This document shows, in pieces, positions 18,132-27,151 of a stretch of 64,000 bases of DNA. The notes beneath the pieces are model-generated. The model was not told where the DNA came from. It did not search any database and worked only from the letters and a program-made list of their open reading frames with translations. A program made the position numbers and the translations under genes. The stretch comes from Macrococcoides bohemicum (GTDB taxonomy: Bacteria; Bacillota; Bacilli; Staphylococcales; Staphylococcaceae). Location: the NCBI RefSeq assembly GCF_003259675.1, contig NZ_PZJG01000004.1, forward strand, positions 124,001-188,000. Reading direction: 5' to 3'. Numbering within the stretch: the first letter of the stretch is position 1; each line of letters begins with the position of its first letter.

Positions 18132-19841
18132 TTACCTGGGAATCAATATTGTTTTGTCATCTAAGTTTATATTTAAATAATCATTTGTTAGTTCTAAATC
18201 TTTGATTTTAATTTCGTTCGGACTCAGAATAGTAACTGTAGAAGTATCAGTCCCCTTCTCTTTAAACTGTAAATGCTGCGTTAAATGGTATTTGCTTGGA
18301 CCTGTTGCATTGATTGCTTGAATAGGATCTTTACGTCCTTCAATTATTTCTGATGTAACATTATTATATGAAGTAACATATACTTTTTCATCGCTTCTTG
18401 ATAACACAAATTGTCCTGAATCAATTGTTTCAATCATAACTTCGTGATGTAAATTATAGTTTTCAATAAAAGAATGTTGCTGCTCAGAATGTCCTTCATT
18501 TATTATGAAAAACATTTCGTGTTCTTTTAAGAAAATTATTGTACGATATAATGTTGTTCCATCATTGAAACCTTTATTTCTGCCTTTCACGATGAAGTAT
18601 GCATTGTGATCAAAGTATTTTTCTATCCAGATTTTCTGTGTATATTTATTATCTTTTTCTTTTTGATAGAACTTATTCTCAAGTTGTAAACTAGAATGCG
18701 CTCTAGGAGTAACAATATAACGTCTAATCGGACTTTTAGAGTAATCGAATTTTGCACCATCTTCAATAAAATCAACACCATTAATACTTAAAGTAATACT
18801 CAAGTCATCTGAATGTTTATGTGTTATGGTACTATAACCACACACAAATGACATATAAATCTTTTTATTTAGGTTTTGTTTGATGACTGCAATACCTGCT
18901 TCTTCATCAACGAAGTTTTTATAGATTGGTGTTCTGTCAGGTAATGACGTATGGCCAGAATCGCCTATCGCAGGTAATCTTCTATTTGGCTTTAATAATA
19001 CATTCAAATAGTTATCTGCTGTTTCCATATGTTTAACAACATCTTCACCTAATGATTTATCATGCATCTTTAAATATTCTTCTATACCTACATACATTCG
19101 GAGAACCATATTATGATATTCTGGTGAGTTCTCTAAATGCCCGCCTTTATAACTAAAGCTTTGCCAGAACGTATCAACTACTCTATAAAAACCTTTATTA
19201 AAGAGTAATTCATCATTCATTACAAATCCAAGCATCATTAATCCTCTATCAACCATAATACCATGATTATTTTTTCTATAATTAGAGTCATCCATTAAAT
19301 ACTCAGCATGTTTATATAATAAATCAAAATATCTATCTGAGTTCACCTGGATATTTTCCTTGTTCAAGCTATATAATAAATGAATCAGAATTTGTGTTCT
19401 ATTACCAACTGGATGGTCATACCAGGTCATATCTGTACTCTTTCCACTTTCAACAAATGACATCCACGATTCCGTAATTTCTTGTGCTTTAAGTAAGTAT
19501 TTTTTTTCATCAAATTGATCATATGCTGCCAATAATTGGCCTACGATTCTTAAACTTTGTAAATATAATTGATAACTCACATGATTTTTGTGATGAATAT
19601 AAGACCAGTCAAATTGGTCATCAAATTGAATAGAATCAAAACCCGGAAATGGAACAATTGTATTTTCTAGTGCTAATTTAGCATACTTTAATGTTGTTTT
19701 ATTATATTTCGCTAATGGCAGCACATCTTCTTTCTTTATACTTCTAAAATGTTGTCGATTTTTTTGATGTGTTAGTTCTGCTAATATTTTATTTTCTAAT
19801 GTATCGATACGATTTAATATTTCTTTGTTATTACTAAACAA
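18132..19841 (-). CDS. Heparinase II/III-type polysaccharide lyase, no signal peptide
   Basis: A 569-residue protein with the two-part architecture of heparinase II/III lyases: an alpha-toroid half (TWYDHPVGNRTQIL, NNHGIMVDRGLMMLG and NSPEYHNMVLRMY at about residues 140-250) and a beta-sandwich half beginning with THKHSDDLSI near residue 338. The Asn/His, Tyr and His residues expected for beta-elimination are present. These enzymes cleave uronic-acid polymers. The N-terminus is charged and hydrophilic, so the protein should stay in the cytosol, which is unusual for a lyase. It starts at TTG 19841 behind GGAGG. A role in trimming or recycling the polymer made by this cluster is inferred. Confidence 0.82.
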   Translation of the reverse strand: MFSNNKEILNRIDTLENKILAELTHQKNRQHFRSIKKEDVLPLAKYNKTTLKYAKLALENTIVPFPGFDSIQFDDQFDWSYIHHKNHVSYQLYLQSLRIVGQLLAAYDQFDEKKYLLKAQEITESWMSFVESGKSTDMTWYDHPVGNRTQILIHLLYSLNKENIQVNSDRYFDLLYKHAEYLMDDSNYRKNNHGIMVDRGLMMLGFVMNDELLFNKGFYRVVDTFWQSFSYKGGHLENSPEYHNMVLRMYVGIEEYLKMHDKSLGEDVVKHMETADNYLNVLLKPNRRLPAIGDSGHTSLPDRTPIYKNFVDEEAGIAVIKQNLNKKIYMSFVCGYSTITHKHSDDLSITLSINGVDFIEDGAKFDYSKSPIRRYIVTPRAHSSLQLENKFYQKEKDNKYTQKIWIEKYFDHNAYFIVKGRNKGFNDGTTLYRTIIFLKEHEMFFIINEGHSEQQHSFIENYNLHHEVMIETIDSGQFVLSRSDEKVYVTSYNNVTSEIIEGRKDPIQAINATGPSKYHLTQHLQFKEKGTDTSTVTILSPNEIKIKDLELTNDYLNINLDDKTILIPR

Positions 19842-19854
19842 TATAATTCCTCCT

Positions 19855-20655
19855 TTATGAAATAAAGTTATGAATCATTCTAATCGTCTGTTCTTTTGGT
19901 AGTGGATTGTGTCCTTCTTTCGGATGCTTATAGAAATAGAATTCAATATTAATATCTTGAATACCTTTATATTTAGCAATGTTCTTCATAAAAGGATCAA
20001 CATGACCTCTCATATCCGATATACATGCTCTATTTTGCATATACAATATTTTAGGCGTATTTTTATATTTTGAGAAAGCTTGCGTTAGACTCAGTCTATA
20101 TGCATATTTTTCTTTAATTTCATCTAAAGTTAAATTAGGATATATCATTTCTAACAATTTATTCACTGCAACTTCGTGATAGTTTAATACATATGTTTGA
20201 GGATTATTTACTATTACTTTCGTTCCTTTTATCAAAGTACCTAGGTAGATAGACATATAGCCCCCCGCAGATGACCCATAAAAAGTAGTTTGTTTTTTTG
20301 AATAATGCATTGAATTGATAATTGCTTCAATGATGATAGCTATTTTCTCTAATCCAAATGAATCAATGGTCCCTTGACCCCAGCCAATTTTTAACCCATT
20401 GCCATGTAGCGTTGGATCATCTATAAATAGGCAACTTGCTCTAAAATCTGCTTTCCATGATGATCTTTGAAATAAAGGTGGCTTTTTCTTACTTGGGTCA
20501 ATTGCTCCGTTACTAAAACAAATAATATTTTCATATTTCTTATTGTATTTTAAATGAAAATAATATTTTTTATCTTCTAATATCACGCAAAAATCATCAT
20601 TAAAGCCATCTTCAAATTTATAATTTTGCAATGCCTCGAAATTAATCTCTAACAT
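19855..20655 (-). CDS. Alpha/beta-hydrolase, GSSAGG type
   Basis: A 266-residue soluble protein. The nucleophile elbow is FYGSSAGGYMSIYLG near residues 124-138, and a C-terminal KHPKEGHNPLP supplies a candidate histidine. The N-terminal half (ENIICFSNGAIDPSKKKPPLFQRSSW) resembles hydrolases often found beside glycosyltransferases in teichoic-acid-like and glycan clusters. It shows little similarity by eye to the other hydrolase at 17284. No signal peptide; the substrate is unknown. It starts at ATG behind AAGGGGTGA and is packed between the CgeB/GT2 gene (5 bp) and the lyase gene (13 bp), so it is clearly co-transcribed. Confidence 0.7.
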   Translation of the reverse strand: MLEINFEALQNYKFEDGFNDDFCVILEDKKYYFHLKYNKKYENIICFSNGAIDPSKKKPPLFQRSSWKADFRASCLFIDDPTLHGNGLKIGWGQGTIDSFGLEKIAIIIEAIINSMHYSKKQTTFYGSSAGGYMSIYLGTLIKGTKVIVNNPQTYVLNYHEVAVNKLLEMIYPNLTLDEIKEKYAYRLSLTQAFSKYKNTPKILYMQNRACISDMRGHVDPFMKNIAKYKGIQDINIEFYFYKHPKEGHNPLPKEQTIRMIHNFIS

Positions 20656-20660
20656 TTATT

Positions 20661-23315
20661 TCACCCCTTATAATTTACCTCTTTTTTAAGTTGCGCAATT
20701 GTTTCATTTAATTCAATATCCTGAGGTCGTTTAATATCATCATACAAGCTATAAATATCTAAAAATCTTGTAATCGCCTGATGGCGTTCTTCTGGTTTAA
20801 TTCTATCAAATCTTACCATGTACCACCCTTTTACATAAAAATTAAATCTTTCATTCATATATGCATCTAATAATTTATGTTTTTTAAGGAAGGGAATACG
20901 TTCAGTCTCTAATTTGTAATATTTATCAAAGAATTTCGCGCCAATTGTATTCGTGACTGAACCTGATACCGCTGCATAATACATATGAACGTAAACATTC
21001 ATCGCTTCTACTTTATTTGAGTAAAGCATCAACTCCTGGAAGAACATTGTATCTTGTCCGGCAGCACCTTCAACCATCCTAATATTATTATTTTCAATGA
21101 TTGATTTCTTAACGATTAGTGCCTGAATACTTTGTGCTCTTAAACCAGAATCCTTCATAAACTGATGCGTATTGTCAATCACCAATTGATTGTGATTATA
21201 TTTTTTTATCGTTTGTGCAAAGTTGAAATTAGAGCGGCGAACGTTATCTTCTTTCATAATATTACCTACGACTAAATCTAAACTGGCATCATTCATTAAT
21301 CGTTCAAACAATTTAGCATAACCATCACCCATCGCCTCATTATCTGGATCCAGATATGTAATATAAGATGACGTTGCAAGTTCTATTCCTACGTTTCTTG
21401 GGCGTGATGCAGATCCTGAGCCTTGATCAAACGCTTTATAAACAATATGATTCGGATATCTTCTTCGGATACGATTAATGATTTTTATCGTTTCGTCATC
21501 TGTACTGCCATCGTTTACAAATACAATCTCCATTTTATTGAAAATACTTGAACGTCTTAAACTTGCAAAACATTTATCTTCTAAATAAACACCATTGTTA
21601 TGAATAGGAACGATTACACTTAATTTTTTTGAAGATTTTGGAGCGCGTCTGTTATTTTCAATTTCAATGTCATCAGCTAAATAACCATTGGTTAAAGACT
21701 CTTTTTCATTTATGTTATTTAGGCTAGATAATTTAAACATCGTTAATGTCTCATCAGAGAATTGATTAATCAGATTATGTACTTCACCATTTCCTTTTTT
21801 AGTTACAAAATCGACTTCTACAAACTTAAATGGTGTTAACAAATCTTCCAGATAATATTCACCATATACATTTTTCTTACTCATATATGTTAAATAATCA
21901 TACTCATCTAAATTAATGGTTGAGAGTTCTGATGCATTCACTAATGTTTTATCCACGTATAGTTGACGATCAAAATTTTCTTTAACCGTCTCACTGTCAT
22001 CGACATTTACTACTAATATTCGATTATATTCTTCAAGAAGTGGTGTGTCTAAGACAATATTTTCAATATAGGATAGACGATGAAAAGTAGTATGTTCTCT
22101 AAATACATTACGTATTGCTTTTCCTTGAAATTCACGTAGATCTAATTCATTATAATTATTTAAAATTGGACTTACGTCAGCATTATTATTAATCATAAAT
22201 ACATTTGGAAACTGATTATTAACACCTACACTATAGTTAGACAACAATAGAATTCCAAAGGCTTGTAATTCAAAAATACGATTCGCAAACATTGTTTCGC
22301 TGTATTTTACTGAATTCAAGTTAATCGCCCATCTGTATAACTTATGTGTATTCATTAAATCTTCATGATTCATCGGATACGTTAGATACGGGATATATTT
22401 TACCGGGAATAGATAACGATCTTTCTTTAAATTTAAGTTTCTATCAATAATAGTAACCTCTTTTTCAGCATTAATTACACCATCTAAAATCATGCTTGTT
22501 TCTTTATTACGTGTCGGATACTTCGTTAACCAGCTACCAGCAAAAATAACTTCATCCTTAACTTTTTCCGCATAATCAGAACGCGTTCCAATAGGGTTAT
22601 GATAATAAGGGTTGATTCCAAACTGAAGACTGTGCACATTCACATGGCCGCATAATTCTACATACGTCGGTACCATCTCACTTGCACTTGTAAATACAAC
22701 GTCACATAACTTGGCAACATCTTTAAATAAGTTGTAATTGACAGGATCTTCTTTAGAATAAAATACTGTCTTTATTTTTCTGTCCTTAAATTTTTTAATG
22801 ATGTTATAAATATCCTGTCTCAATTCACTGTTTGGGCTGGCGCTACCTTCCCAAGACATATCTATACCTCTCCAACTCGTTGCATACATAAAATAATCAA
22901 CATCTAATGTAGAGACAATGTCAATATCATTATGTGAAATATATATCAAATCAGAAACATCTTTAAATGAATTAAATAAAAACTCATCACAGATAATCGC
23001 TACTTTTTTACCTGACTTTTTAAAATAAGTGCTTGGTTTAACTTTTTTTAAGTTCGGAAAATACGATTCAACTTCATTAAAGAAATCTATCTTAGCTTTT
23101 TCATCAACTAATTTAAAATAATTATGGAAAGAATGATATTCAGAATCATTCAGTAAATGAAATTTTGCCAGATTATAATTTGTTTCCAGCATGTCATAAT
23201 ATGTTTTATATCTTTCTATTTTAGACATTTCTTCAAAATTAATATTTTCTACAGCTTGATCCGTTTCAATTGTTTTCTTATCACCATTTACCACAACTAA
23301 CGTCTCCTCTTCCAT
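20661..23315 (-). CDS. Two-domain glycosyltransferase (CgeB-like plus GT2)
   Basis: An 884-residue cytosolic protein. Residues about 100-430 look like the CgeB/DUF3880 GT-B domain: VDYFMYATSWRGIDMSWEGS, VFTSASEMVPTYVELCG, and SETMFANRIFELQAFGILLLSNYS. From about residue 562 comes a GT2 domain with LSVIVPIHNNGVYLEDK, VFVNDGSTDDET, RPRNVGIELA and the DPDNE metal-binding motif. Two transferase activities in one chain suggest it builds a disaccharide or a simple alternating polymer. It overlaps the upstream gene by 19 bp, so translation is probably coupled. Donor sugars cannot be read from sequence. Confidence 0.82.
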   Translation of the reverse strand: MEEETLVVVNGDKKTIETDQAVENINFEEMSKIERYKTYYDMLETNYNLAKFHLLNDSEYHSFHNYFKLVDEKAKIDFFNEVESYFPNLKKVKPSTYFKKSGKKVAIICDEFLFNSFKDVSDLIYISHNDIDIVSTLDVDYFMYATSWRGIDMSWEGSASPNSELRQDIYNIIKKFKDRKIKTVFYSKEDPVNYNLFKDVAKLCDVVFTSASEMVPTYVELCGHVNVHSLQFGINPYYHNPIGTRSDYAEKVKDEVIFAGSWLTKYPTRNKETSMILDGVINAEKEVTIIDRNLNLKKDRYLFPVKYIPYLTYPMNHEDLMNTHKLYRWAINLNSVKYSETMFANRIFELQAFGILLLSNYSVGVNNQFPNVFMINNNADVSPILNNYNELDLREFQGKAIRNVFREHTTFHRLSYIENIVLDTPLLEEYNRILVVNVDDSETVKENFDRQLYVDKTLVNASELSTINLDEYDYLTYMSKKNVYGEYYLEDLLTPFKFVEVDFVTKKGNGEVHNLINQFSDETLTMFKLSSLNNINEKESLTNGYLADDIEIENNRRAPKSSKKLSVIVPIHNNGVYLEDKCFASLRRSSIFNKMEIVFVNDGSTDDETIKIINRIRRRYPNHIVYKAFDQGSGSASRPRNVGIELATSSYITYLDPDNEAMGDGYAKLFERLMNDASLDLVVGNIMKEDNVRRSNFNFAQTIKKYNHNQLVIDNTHQFMKDSGLRAQSIQALIVKKSIIENNNIRMVEGAAGQDTMFFQELMLYSNKVEAMNVYVHMYYAAVSGSVTNTIGAKFFDKYYKLETERIPFLKKHKLLDAYMNERFNFYVKGWYMVRFDRIKPEERHQAITRFLDIYSLYDDIKRPQDIELNETIAQLKKEVNYKG

Positions 23316-24223
23316 ATTTGTCGTTGAATTCTTCCTAATTTAGAATTAGATAAATTGTTATATAGTTCTTCTAAGCGTGCTTTACGTTCTTCTGATTTAT
23401 AAATCTGTTCAGTTAAAGCAATATTTTCATTGATTAACTTTTGAATGATGCTTCTTGAAGTTTCTCTTTCTTCATCAAATAAACCAAGTAAATTATTTAT
23501 TAAACTAGTGTTACTATCTAGTATAGGTTTAGTAAACTTAAGTAAATTGATATCAAAACCATGTATAAATTCTGCTTTTGTATAATAATATTTATTTCTA
23601 TGGTTGAAGCGTACTAAACCTAAAGTTGGAAACGCAAGTACTATCGTTATAGGTTCATCGCTAAAGTCAATAAATTGACTGAACTGAGATTTTAAATCCG
23701 AATCTTTATAACACACATCTGTTGTCAGATCTTTAGCAATCATCATTTCGTTCATTTTCTTTGAATAATAAATATCATCTTCATAGACGAAACCTATAAA
23801 TTGAGATTTTTTATAGAGTCCTAAAGTCATTCTACCTTCGACTTCAAGCGCTACACGAGCAGTAAAACTTCCTGTATTAAAAAAGAGCTGATAATCACGT
23901 TTTGCATTTATCAACTTATTAATAGGTACAACTTCGAAATGATCCAAATTAACTTTAACTGTTAAAGGGTCTATACTTGTCAACAATTTCGAAGATATAA
24001 TTTTAATCCATCCTCTAAGTTGACCATTTTGCTCAATTAATCCCCAAATTTGATCATCAATCTTTTCAGTAGTTATTACTTTTATTACTTTCTGATTGAG
24101 TTCACTCAGTACACCCGTAGCTTCAGATTTGTCATCAACAGCCGTAATTAGATCATCATCATTTTCCTGACATAAAATATAGAATGACAAATCTCTCGTC
24201 GCATATAATTCTAAAAGATTCAT
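23297..24223 (-). CDS. Cytosolic GW/SH3-like coiled-coil protein of the cluster
   Basis: A 308-residue protein without signal peptide or membrane segment. The N-terminal 230 residues seem built of SH3-like modules resembling GW repeats (QIWGLIEQNGQLRGWIKI near residue 65, then weaker copies). The C-terminus is a predicted coiled coil (about 240-290) ending in NSKLGRIQRQIWKRRR, a basic tail type I associate with proteins encoded next to surface-polymer glycosyltransferases. It overlaps both neighbours (1 bp with the GT4 gene as TAATG, 19 bp with the CgeB/GT2 gene). It may be a scaffold or polymer-binding chain regulator; no enzymatic motif is visible. Confidence 0.6.
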   Translation of the reverse strand: MNLLELYATRDLSFYILCQENDDDLITAVDDKSEATGVLSELNQKVIKVITTEKIDDQIWGLIEQNGQLRGWIKIISSKLLTSIDPLTVKVNLDHFEVVPINKLINAKRDYQLFFNTGSFTARVALEVEGRMTLGLYKKSQFIGFVYEDDIYYSKKMNEMMIAKDLTTDVCYKDSDLKSQFSQFIDFSDEPITIVLAFPTLGLVRFNHRNKYYYTKAEFIHGFDINLLKFTKPILDSNTSLINNLLGLFDEERETSRSIIQKLINENIALTEQIYKSEERKARLEELYNNLSNSKLGRIQRQIWKRRR

Positions 24224-25428
24224 TATTTATTCTCCTTATCAATTAATTCAATCAATGCCCTAATGTTATTATCCCAAACTAGATGTTTTGTTGTATAGTC
24301 ATAACAATTACTGCAATAAAGTTCATACATCTTTGAATCTAATTTGAGTGCCTGAATATTTGTAATGATTTCCTCCACACTCGCTTTTTCTTTGGCATAG
24401 CCTAGAGAATGCTCATTAATCATGTCAGAGGCTTCATTGCCAATATTCGAGATAACCGGGATACCTAAACTAATAGAGTCGATAATCTTCCCAGGTAAAA
24501 TATTCATGAAAATATCATCTTCAATCAGTAATGATAACGATAGATGCCTTTCTTTCATAAATTTTAAACATTCTAATCGTGGTAAAACATCGTAAATTGT
24601 AACATGTTCTAAATTTAGCTTGCGGACATTCTCTTTGAATTCATTTGCATGTAATCCATATACTATCGTATCGAATTTAATATTTAATTGATTCAACTGT
24701 TGTGCTATGGTTAGAAGTTCTTTAGAATTTTGGGCAAATCCTAAATTACCGGAATAAAACACTGTGAATTCATCAACTTTTTCCACTATCACAGCATCTA
24801 ATTCATCTTTATTAATACTGTTAGGTAAATAGAGTAGAGGTTTATTTTTTCTATTCATCCTTTTTAGGATATGGTGTTTAAATCCCCTGTGGTTATATAT
24901 AATTTTTGCACTTTGATTATAAATATATCTTTCAAGATAATTAAGCACAGGTTTAAATAAATTAATCCATTTAATATTTAAAGCATATATGCTGTCCGGC
25001 CATAAATCTCGTACATCTAAAATAATTTCAGCTTTAATATGCTTCTTGAGCGATGCAATGGCAAGTGGCATAAAAATATTCGGACTCGTAACAATGATCG
25101 TTTCATAATCATGTGCATTTCTTTTTATGAATTGATATGTATGATACATAATCTCGATATAATACATTATACGTTTAATATGTGATTTGGATTGTTTGTC
25201 TAAAAACGTTTTTATTCTAAAAACTTGACTGTTCTTTTCATTAATAAATGTATCATTCCAATATTCATCCGTCTTATACATTGAGGCATTGGGATAAGAA
25301 GGGTCAGAAGTAAGTACATCTGCGTTGACACCATTCTTATTTAATAAAGTAAATATATTTTTATAGCGATTTGCCCCACTTCCGATTTCAGGATAAAAAT
25401 TTTGAGTAACTAGTAATACTCGACCCAT
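24223..25428 (-). CDS. GT4 glycosyltransferase, WbuB-like
   Basis: A 401-residue GT-B enzyme: N-terminus GRVLLVTQNFYPEIGSGANR, the LDVRDLWPDSIYALN motif characteristic of WbuB-like GT4 enzymes, and a donor domain with VFYSGNLGFAQNSKEL and a GIPVISNIGNEASDMI segment. It should add an acetamido or deoxy sugar during polymer assembly on the cytosolic face. It is the first gene after an intergenic region with a terminator and an extended -10 promoter, so it probably leads the operon running to 15487. The sugar specificity is unknown. Confidence 0.82.
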   Translation of the reverse strand: MGRVLLVTQNFYPEIGSGANRYKNIFTLLNKNGVNADVLTSDPSYPNASMYKTDEYWNDTFINEKNSQVFRIKTFLDKQSKSHIKRIMYYIEIMYHTYQFIKRNAHDYETIIVTSPNIFMPLAIASLKKHIKAEIILDVRDLWPDSIYALNIKWINLFKPVLNYLERYIYNQSAKIIYNHRGFKHHILKRMNRKNKPLLYLPNSINKDELDAVIVEKVDEFTVFYSGNLGFAQNSKELLTIAQQLNQLNIKFDTIVYGLHANEFKENVRKLNLEHVTIYDVLPRLECLKFMKERHLSLSLLIEDDIFMNILPGKIIDSISLGIPVISNIGNEASDMINEHSLGYAKEKASVEEIITNIQALKLDSKMYELYCSNCYDYTTKHLVWDNNIRALIELIDKENK

Positions 25429-25490
25429 AAGATAACTCCAATCATGTAAAAAATTTAGCTTGTATAATGTTTATTAAATATATTGTTTAT

Positions 25491-25520
25491 ATTATACCAA
25501 TTAATAAATGATATCTATAA
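25491..25520 (-). promoter_or_regulatory. Extended -10 promoter for the 25428-to-15487 operon
   Basis: On the minus strand, TATAAT (25491-25496) is preceded by TGG (extended -10), with a weak -35 TTATAG (25515-25520) at 18 bp. It lies about 60 bp upstream of the GT4 start and downstream of the preceding gene's terminator, the place where a new promoter is needed. Confidence 0.5.
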
Positions 25521-25543
25521 CAATACATAGAATACATAAATCC

Positions 25544-25577
25544 AAAAACAATACCCGTAAATATTAACATTTACGGG
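25544..25577 (-). terminator. Terminator after the 25585 glycosyltransferase
   Basis: The arms CCCGTAAAT (25554-25562) and ATTTACGGG (25569-25577) form a hairpin with a 6-nt loop, followed by a T-run (25544-25548) on the minus strand. Confidence 0.85.
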
Positions 25578-25584
25578 CATTGTA

Positions 25585-26868
25585 TTACAGTGCATTATAT
25601 ACTTCTAATAATTTTTGTTTTTCATTTTCCCAATTATAGATTCTTTTAATTTGTTTACATTTTTCACTGTATTGATTACGTAATGTCTCATCTTCAACAA
25701 GTTTATTTACCGCTTCCGCTATTTGATTAACATCTTGACTATCTACTGAAATACCGACGCCTTGGTCCACGACCGCTTTAACTTCAGGAAAATTACAACT
25801 CACTACCGGTACATGCGCCATAATATATTCAAACAATTTATTCGAGCTTGCAGAATAATGATTAAAACAAATATTTTGTAGCACCTGAAAACCTAAATAT
25901 GCTTGTTTAGTATAAGAAGGCAGTGCTTTAAAGTGAACTTTGTCAATAAATTTTATGCGATGACTTTCAGAACTTTGTGCTGCCATTTCTTTTAATGTCT
26001 TCTCAAGCTTACCTGCCCCTAAAAATACAAGTGTACCTTCCTTAACTTTAGGCATCATTTCAATCAATAGTTCTAAACCACGACCTTGCTGCAAACCACC
26101 TTGGTATAATAATATCTTTTCATCTTTTGGTAGACCGAGTTCTGAGTGAAGATCAACGTCTGGTTTATCTTCAATATTATATAGTTCTGAATAATTATAT
26201 AAAGTGTTAGGATAAAAACCATATAGCTCTTCATTCTTCTTAGCCCTTGTATGGTTTTCAACTATCATTTCATCAACAAATTTTATCATGAATGATTCAA
26301 ATAATTTAATCGTCTTAGGATTATAACCCGTTCTTGAGGTTTGCACTTCATGGGAATCATAGACTAACTTTTTAGGTTTCAACCTAAATTTAGAACAGAT
26401 GATACCCTGGGGTAGCGTATTTAAATCATTAGAATGATAAATATCGGCATTATCCTTATAACCTTTTATTATCATTCGACCGATAATGGCTGCGTTGACA
26501 ATATTTTTACGTACTTTTCTAAGTTTGACGCTCAGCGCCATCATAAGTAACAAAGACGCAAAGTATATCAGAAGCATCAAATTAAGGTAAAGAAATGTAA
26601 CACCAATGACAGTACTTACTGTTCCTACTTTTATCAGAAATGAATTTTTATCTTTTTGATATGCTGTTATGAAAGAGGGATAACGTTGCACACGCGATAC
26701 TTTAAAGTTATCTTTCACAATTTCTTCTTGCAAAACATTGTCATCTTTCGGATCATCGATAGCGATAAGATGCACATCATAGTTATTATCTGATAACGCA
26801 GTACACTCCCTATTTACACGCGCGTCGTTCGTAAAATGATTCCATACAAACATTGTAACTTTTCTCAA
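25585..26868 (-). CDS. GT4 glycosyltransferase with membrane hairpin
   Basis: About 427 residues. It has GT4 features: FVWNHFTNDARVNREC at the N-terminus, ADIYHSNDLNTLP and LVYDSHEVQTSRTG in the acceptor domain, and LLYQGGLQQGRGLELLI plus SSNKLFEYIMAHVPVVS in the donor domain. Unusually, two hydrophobic segments (about residues 72-115) interrupt the N-terminal domain, so the enzyme should be anchored in the membrane. Start: TTG 26868 is preferred because AGGTGG lies five bases before it; an in-frame GTG at 26877 lacks a binding site. It is a single-gene unit between its own promoter and terminator. Confidence 0.8.
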   Translation of the reverse strand: MRKVTMFVWNHFTNDARVNRECTALSDNNYDVHLIAIDDPKDDNVLQEEIVKDNFKVSRVQRYPSFITAYQKDKNSFLIKVGTVSTVIGVTFLYLNLMLLIYFASLLLMMALSVKLRKVRKNIVNAAIIGRMIIKGYKDNADIYHSNDLNTLPQGIICSKFRLKPKKLVYDSHEVQTSRTGYNPKTIKLFESFMIKFVDEMIVENHTRAKKNEELYGFYPNTLYNYSELYNIEDKPDVDLHSELGLPKDEKILLYQGGLQQGRGLELLIEMMPKVKEGTLVFLGAGKLEKTLKEMAAQSSESHRIKFIDKVHFKALPSYTKQAYLGFQVLQNICFNHYSASSNKLFEYIMAHVPVVSCNFPEVKAVVDQGVGISVDSQDVNQIAEAVNKLVEDETLRNQYSEKCKQIKRIYNWENEKQKLLEVYNAL

Positions 26869-26907
26869 ATTTTCCACCTACATTTTTCTATTAATATAAC
26901 TTTGATA

Positions 26908-26936
26908 ATTATATTTATCATACACTAAATTTTCAA
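26908..26936 (-). promoter_or_regulatory. SigA-type promoter of the 25585 glycosyltransferase
   Basis: On the minus strand TTGAAA (26931-26936) and TATAAT (26908-26913) are separated by 17 bp. The promoter sits between the terminator at 26942-26971 and the gene start, so this transferase has its own start site. Confidence 0.75.
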
Positions 26937-26941
26937 TTAAA

Positions 26942-26971
26942 AAAGAGATTAGACACTATTCTAATCTCTTT
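26942..26971. terminator. Hairpin terminator below the acyltransferase remnant
   Basis: The arms AAAGAGATTAG (26942-26952) and CTAATCTCTTT (26961-26971) form an 11-bp stem with T-runs on both strands. Biologically it would end minus-strand transcription from the acyltransferase remnant. Confidence 0.8.
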
Positions 26972-26976
26972 TTTTA

Positions 26977-27150
26977 TTAATTTGAACTCGTAATCGCTAA
27001 TTGTGCTGCTTTCTTTTTTGCAATCTTTTCTGCTTTTGCTTGTTTTATATAGGGAAAAACATTATTAAAAATATAATGTCCAAAAGTAGATGAATAAGTA
27101 TTTGTTAAGTGATGTCTGTCACGAACCATAATGACATTCCTTGTACAGGG
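26977..27150 (-). pseudogene. C-terminal remnant of SGNH-type acyltransferase
   Basis: Only about 57 codons remain. The sequence CTRNVIMVRDRHHLTNTYSS contains the Asp-His-His signature that supplies the catalytic Asp and His at the end of the SGNH domain in OatA-like O-acetyltransferases, followed by a Lys/Ala-rich tail. The serine block and the whole membrane part are missing. Upstream, reading in the same frame runs straight into the tagH terminator hairpin, so a 71-residue reading frame starting at 27192 is not a real gene. I read this as the leftover of a polymer O-acetyltransferase gene that was deleted, with its original terminator kept. Confidence 0.65.
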
Positions 27151-27151
27151 T

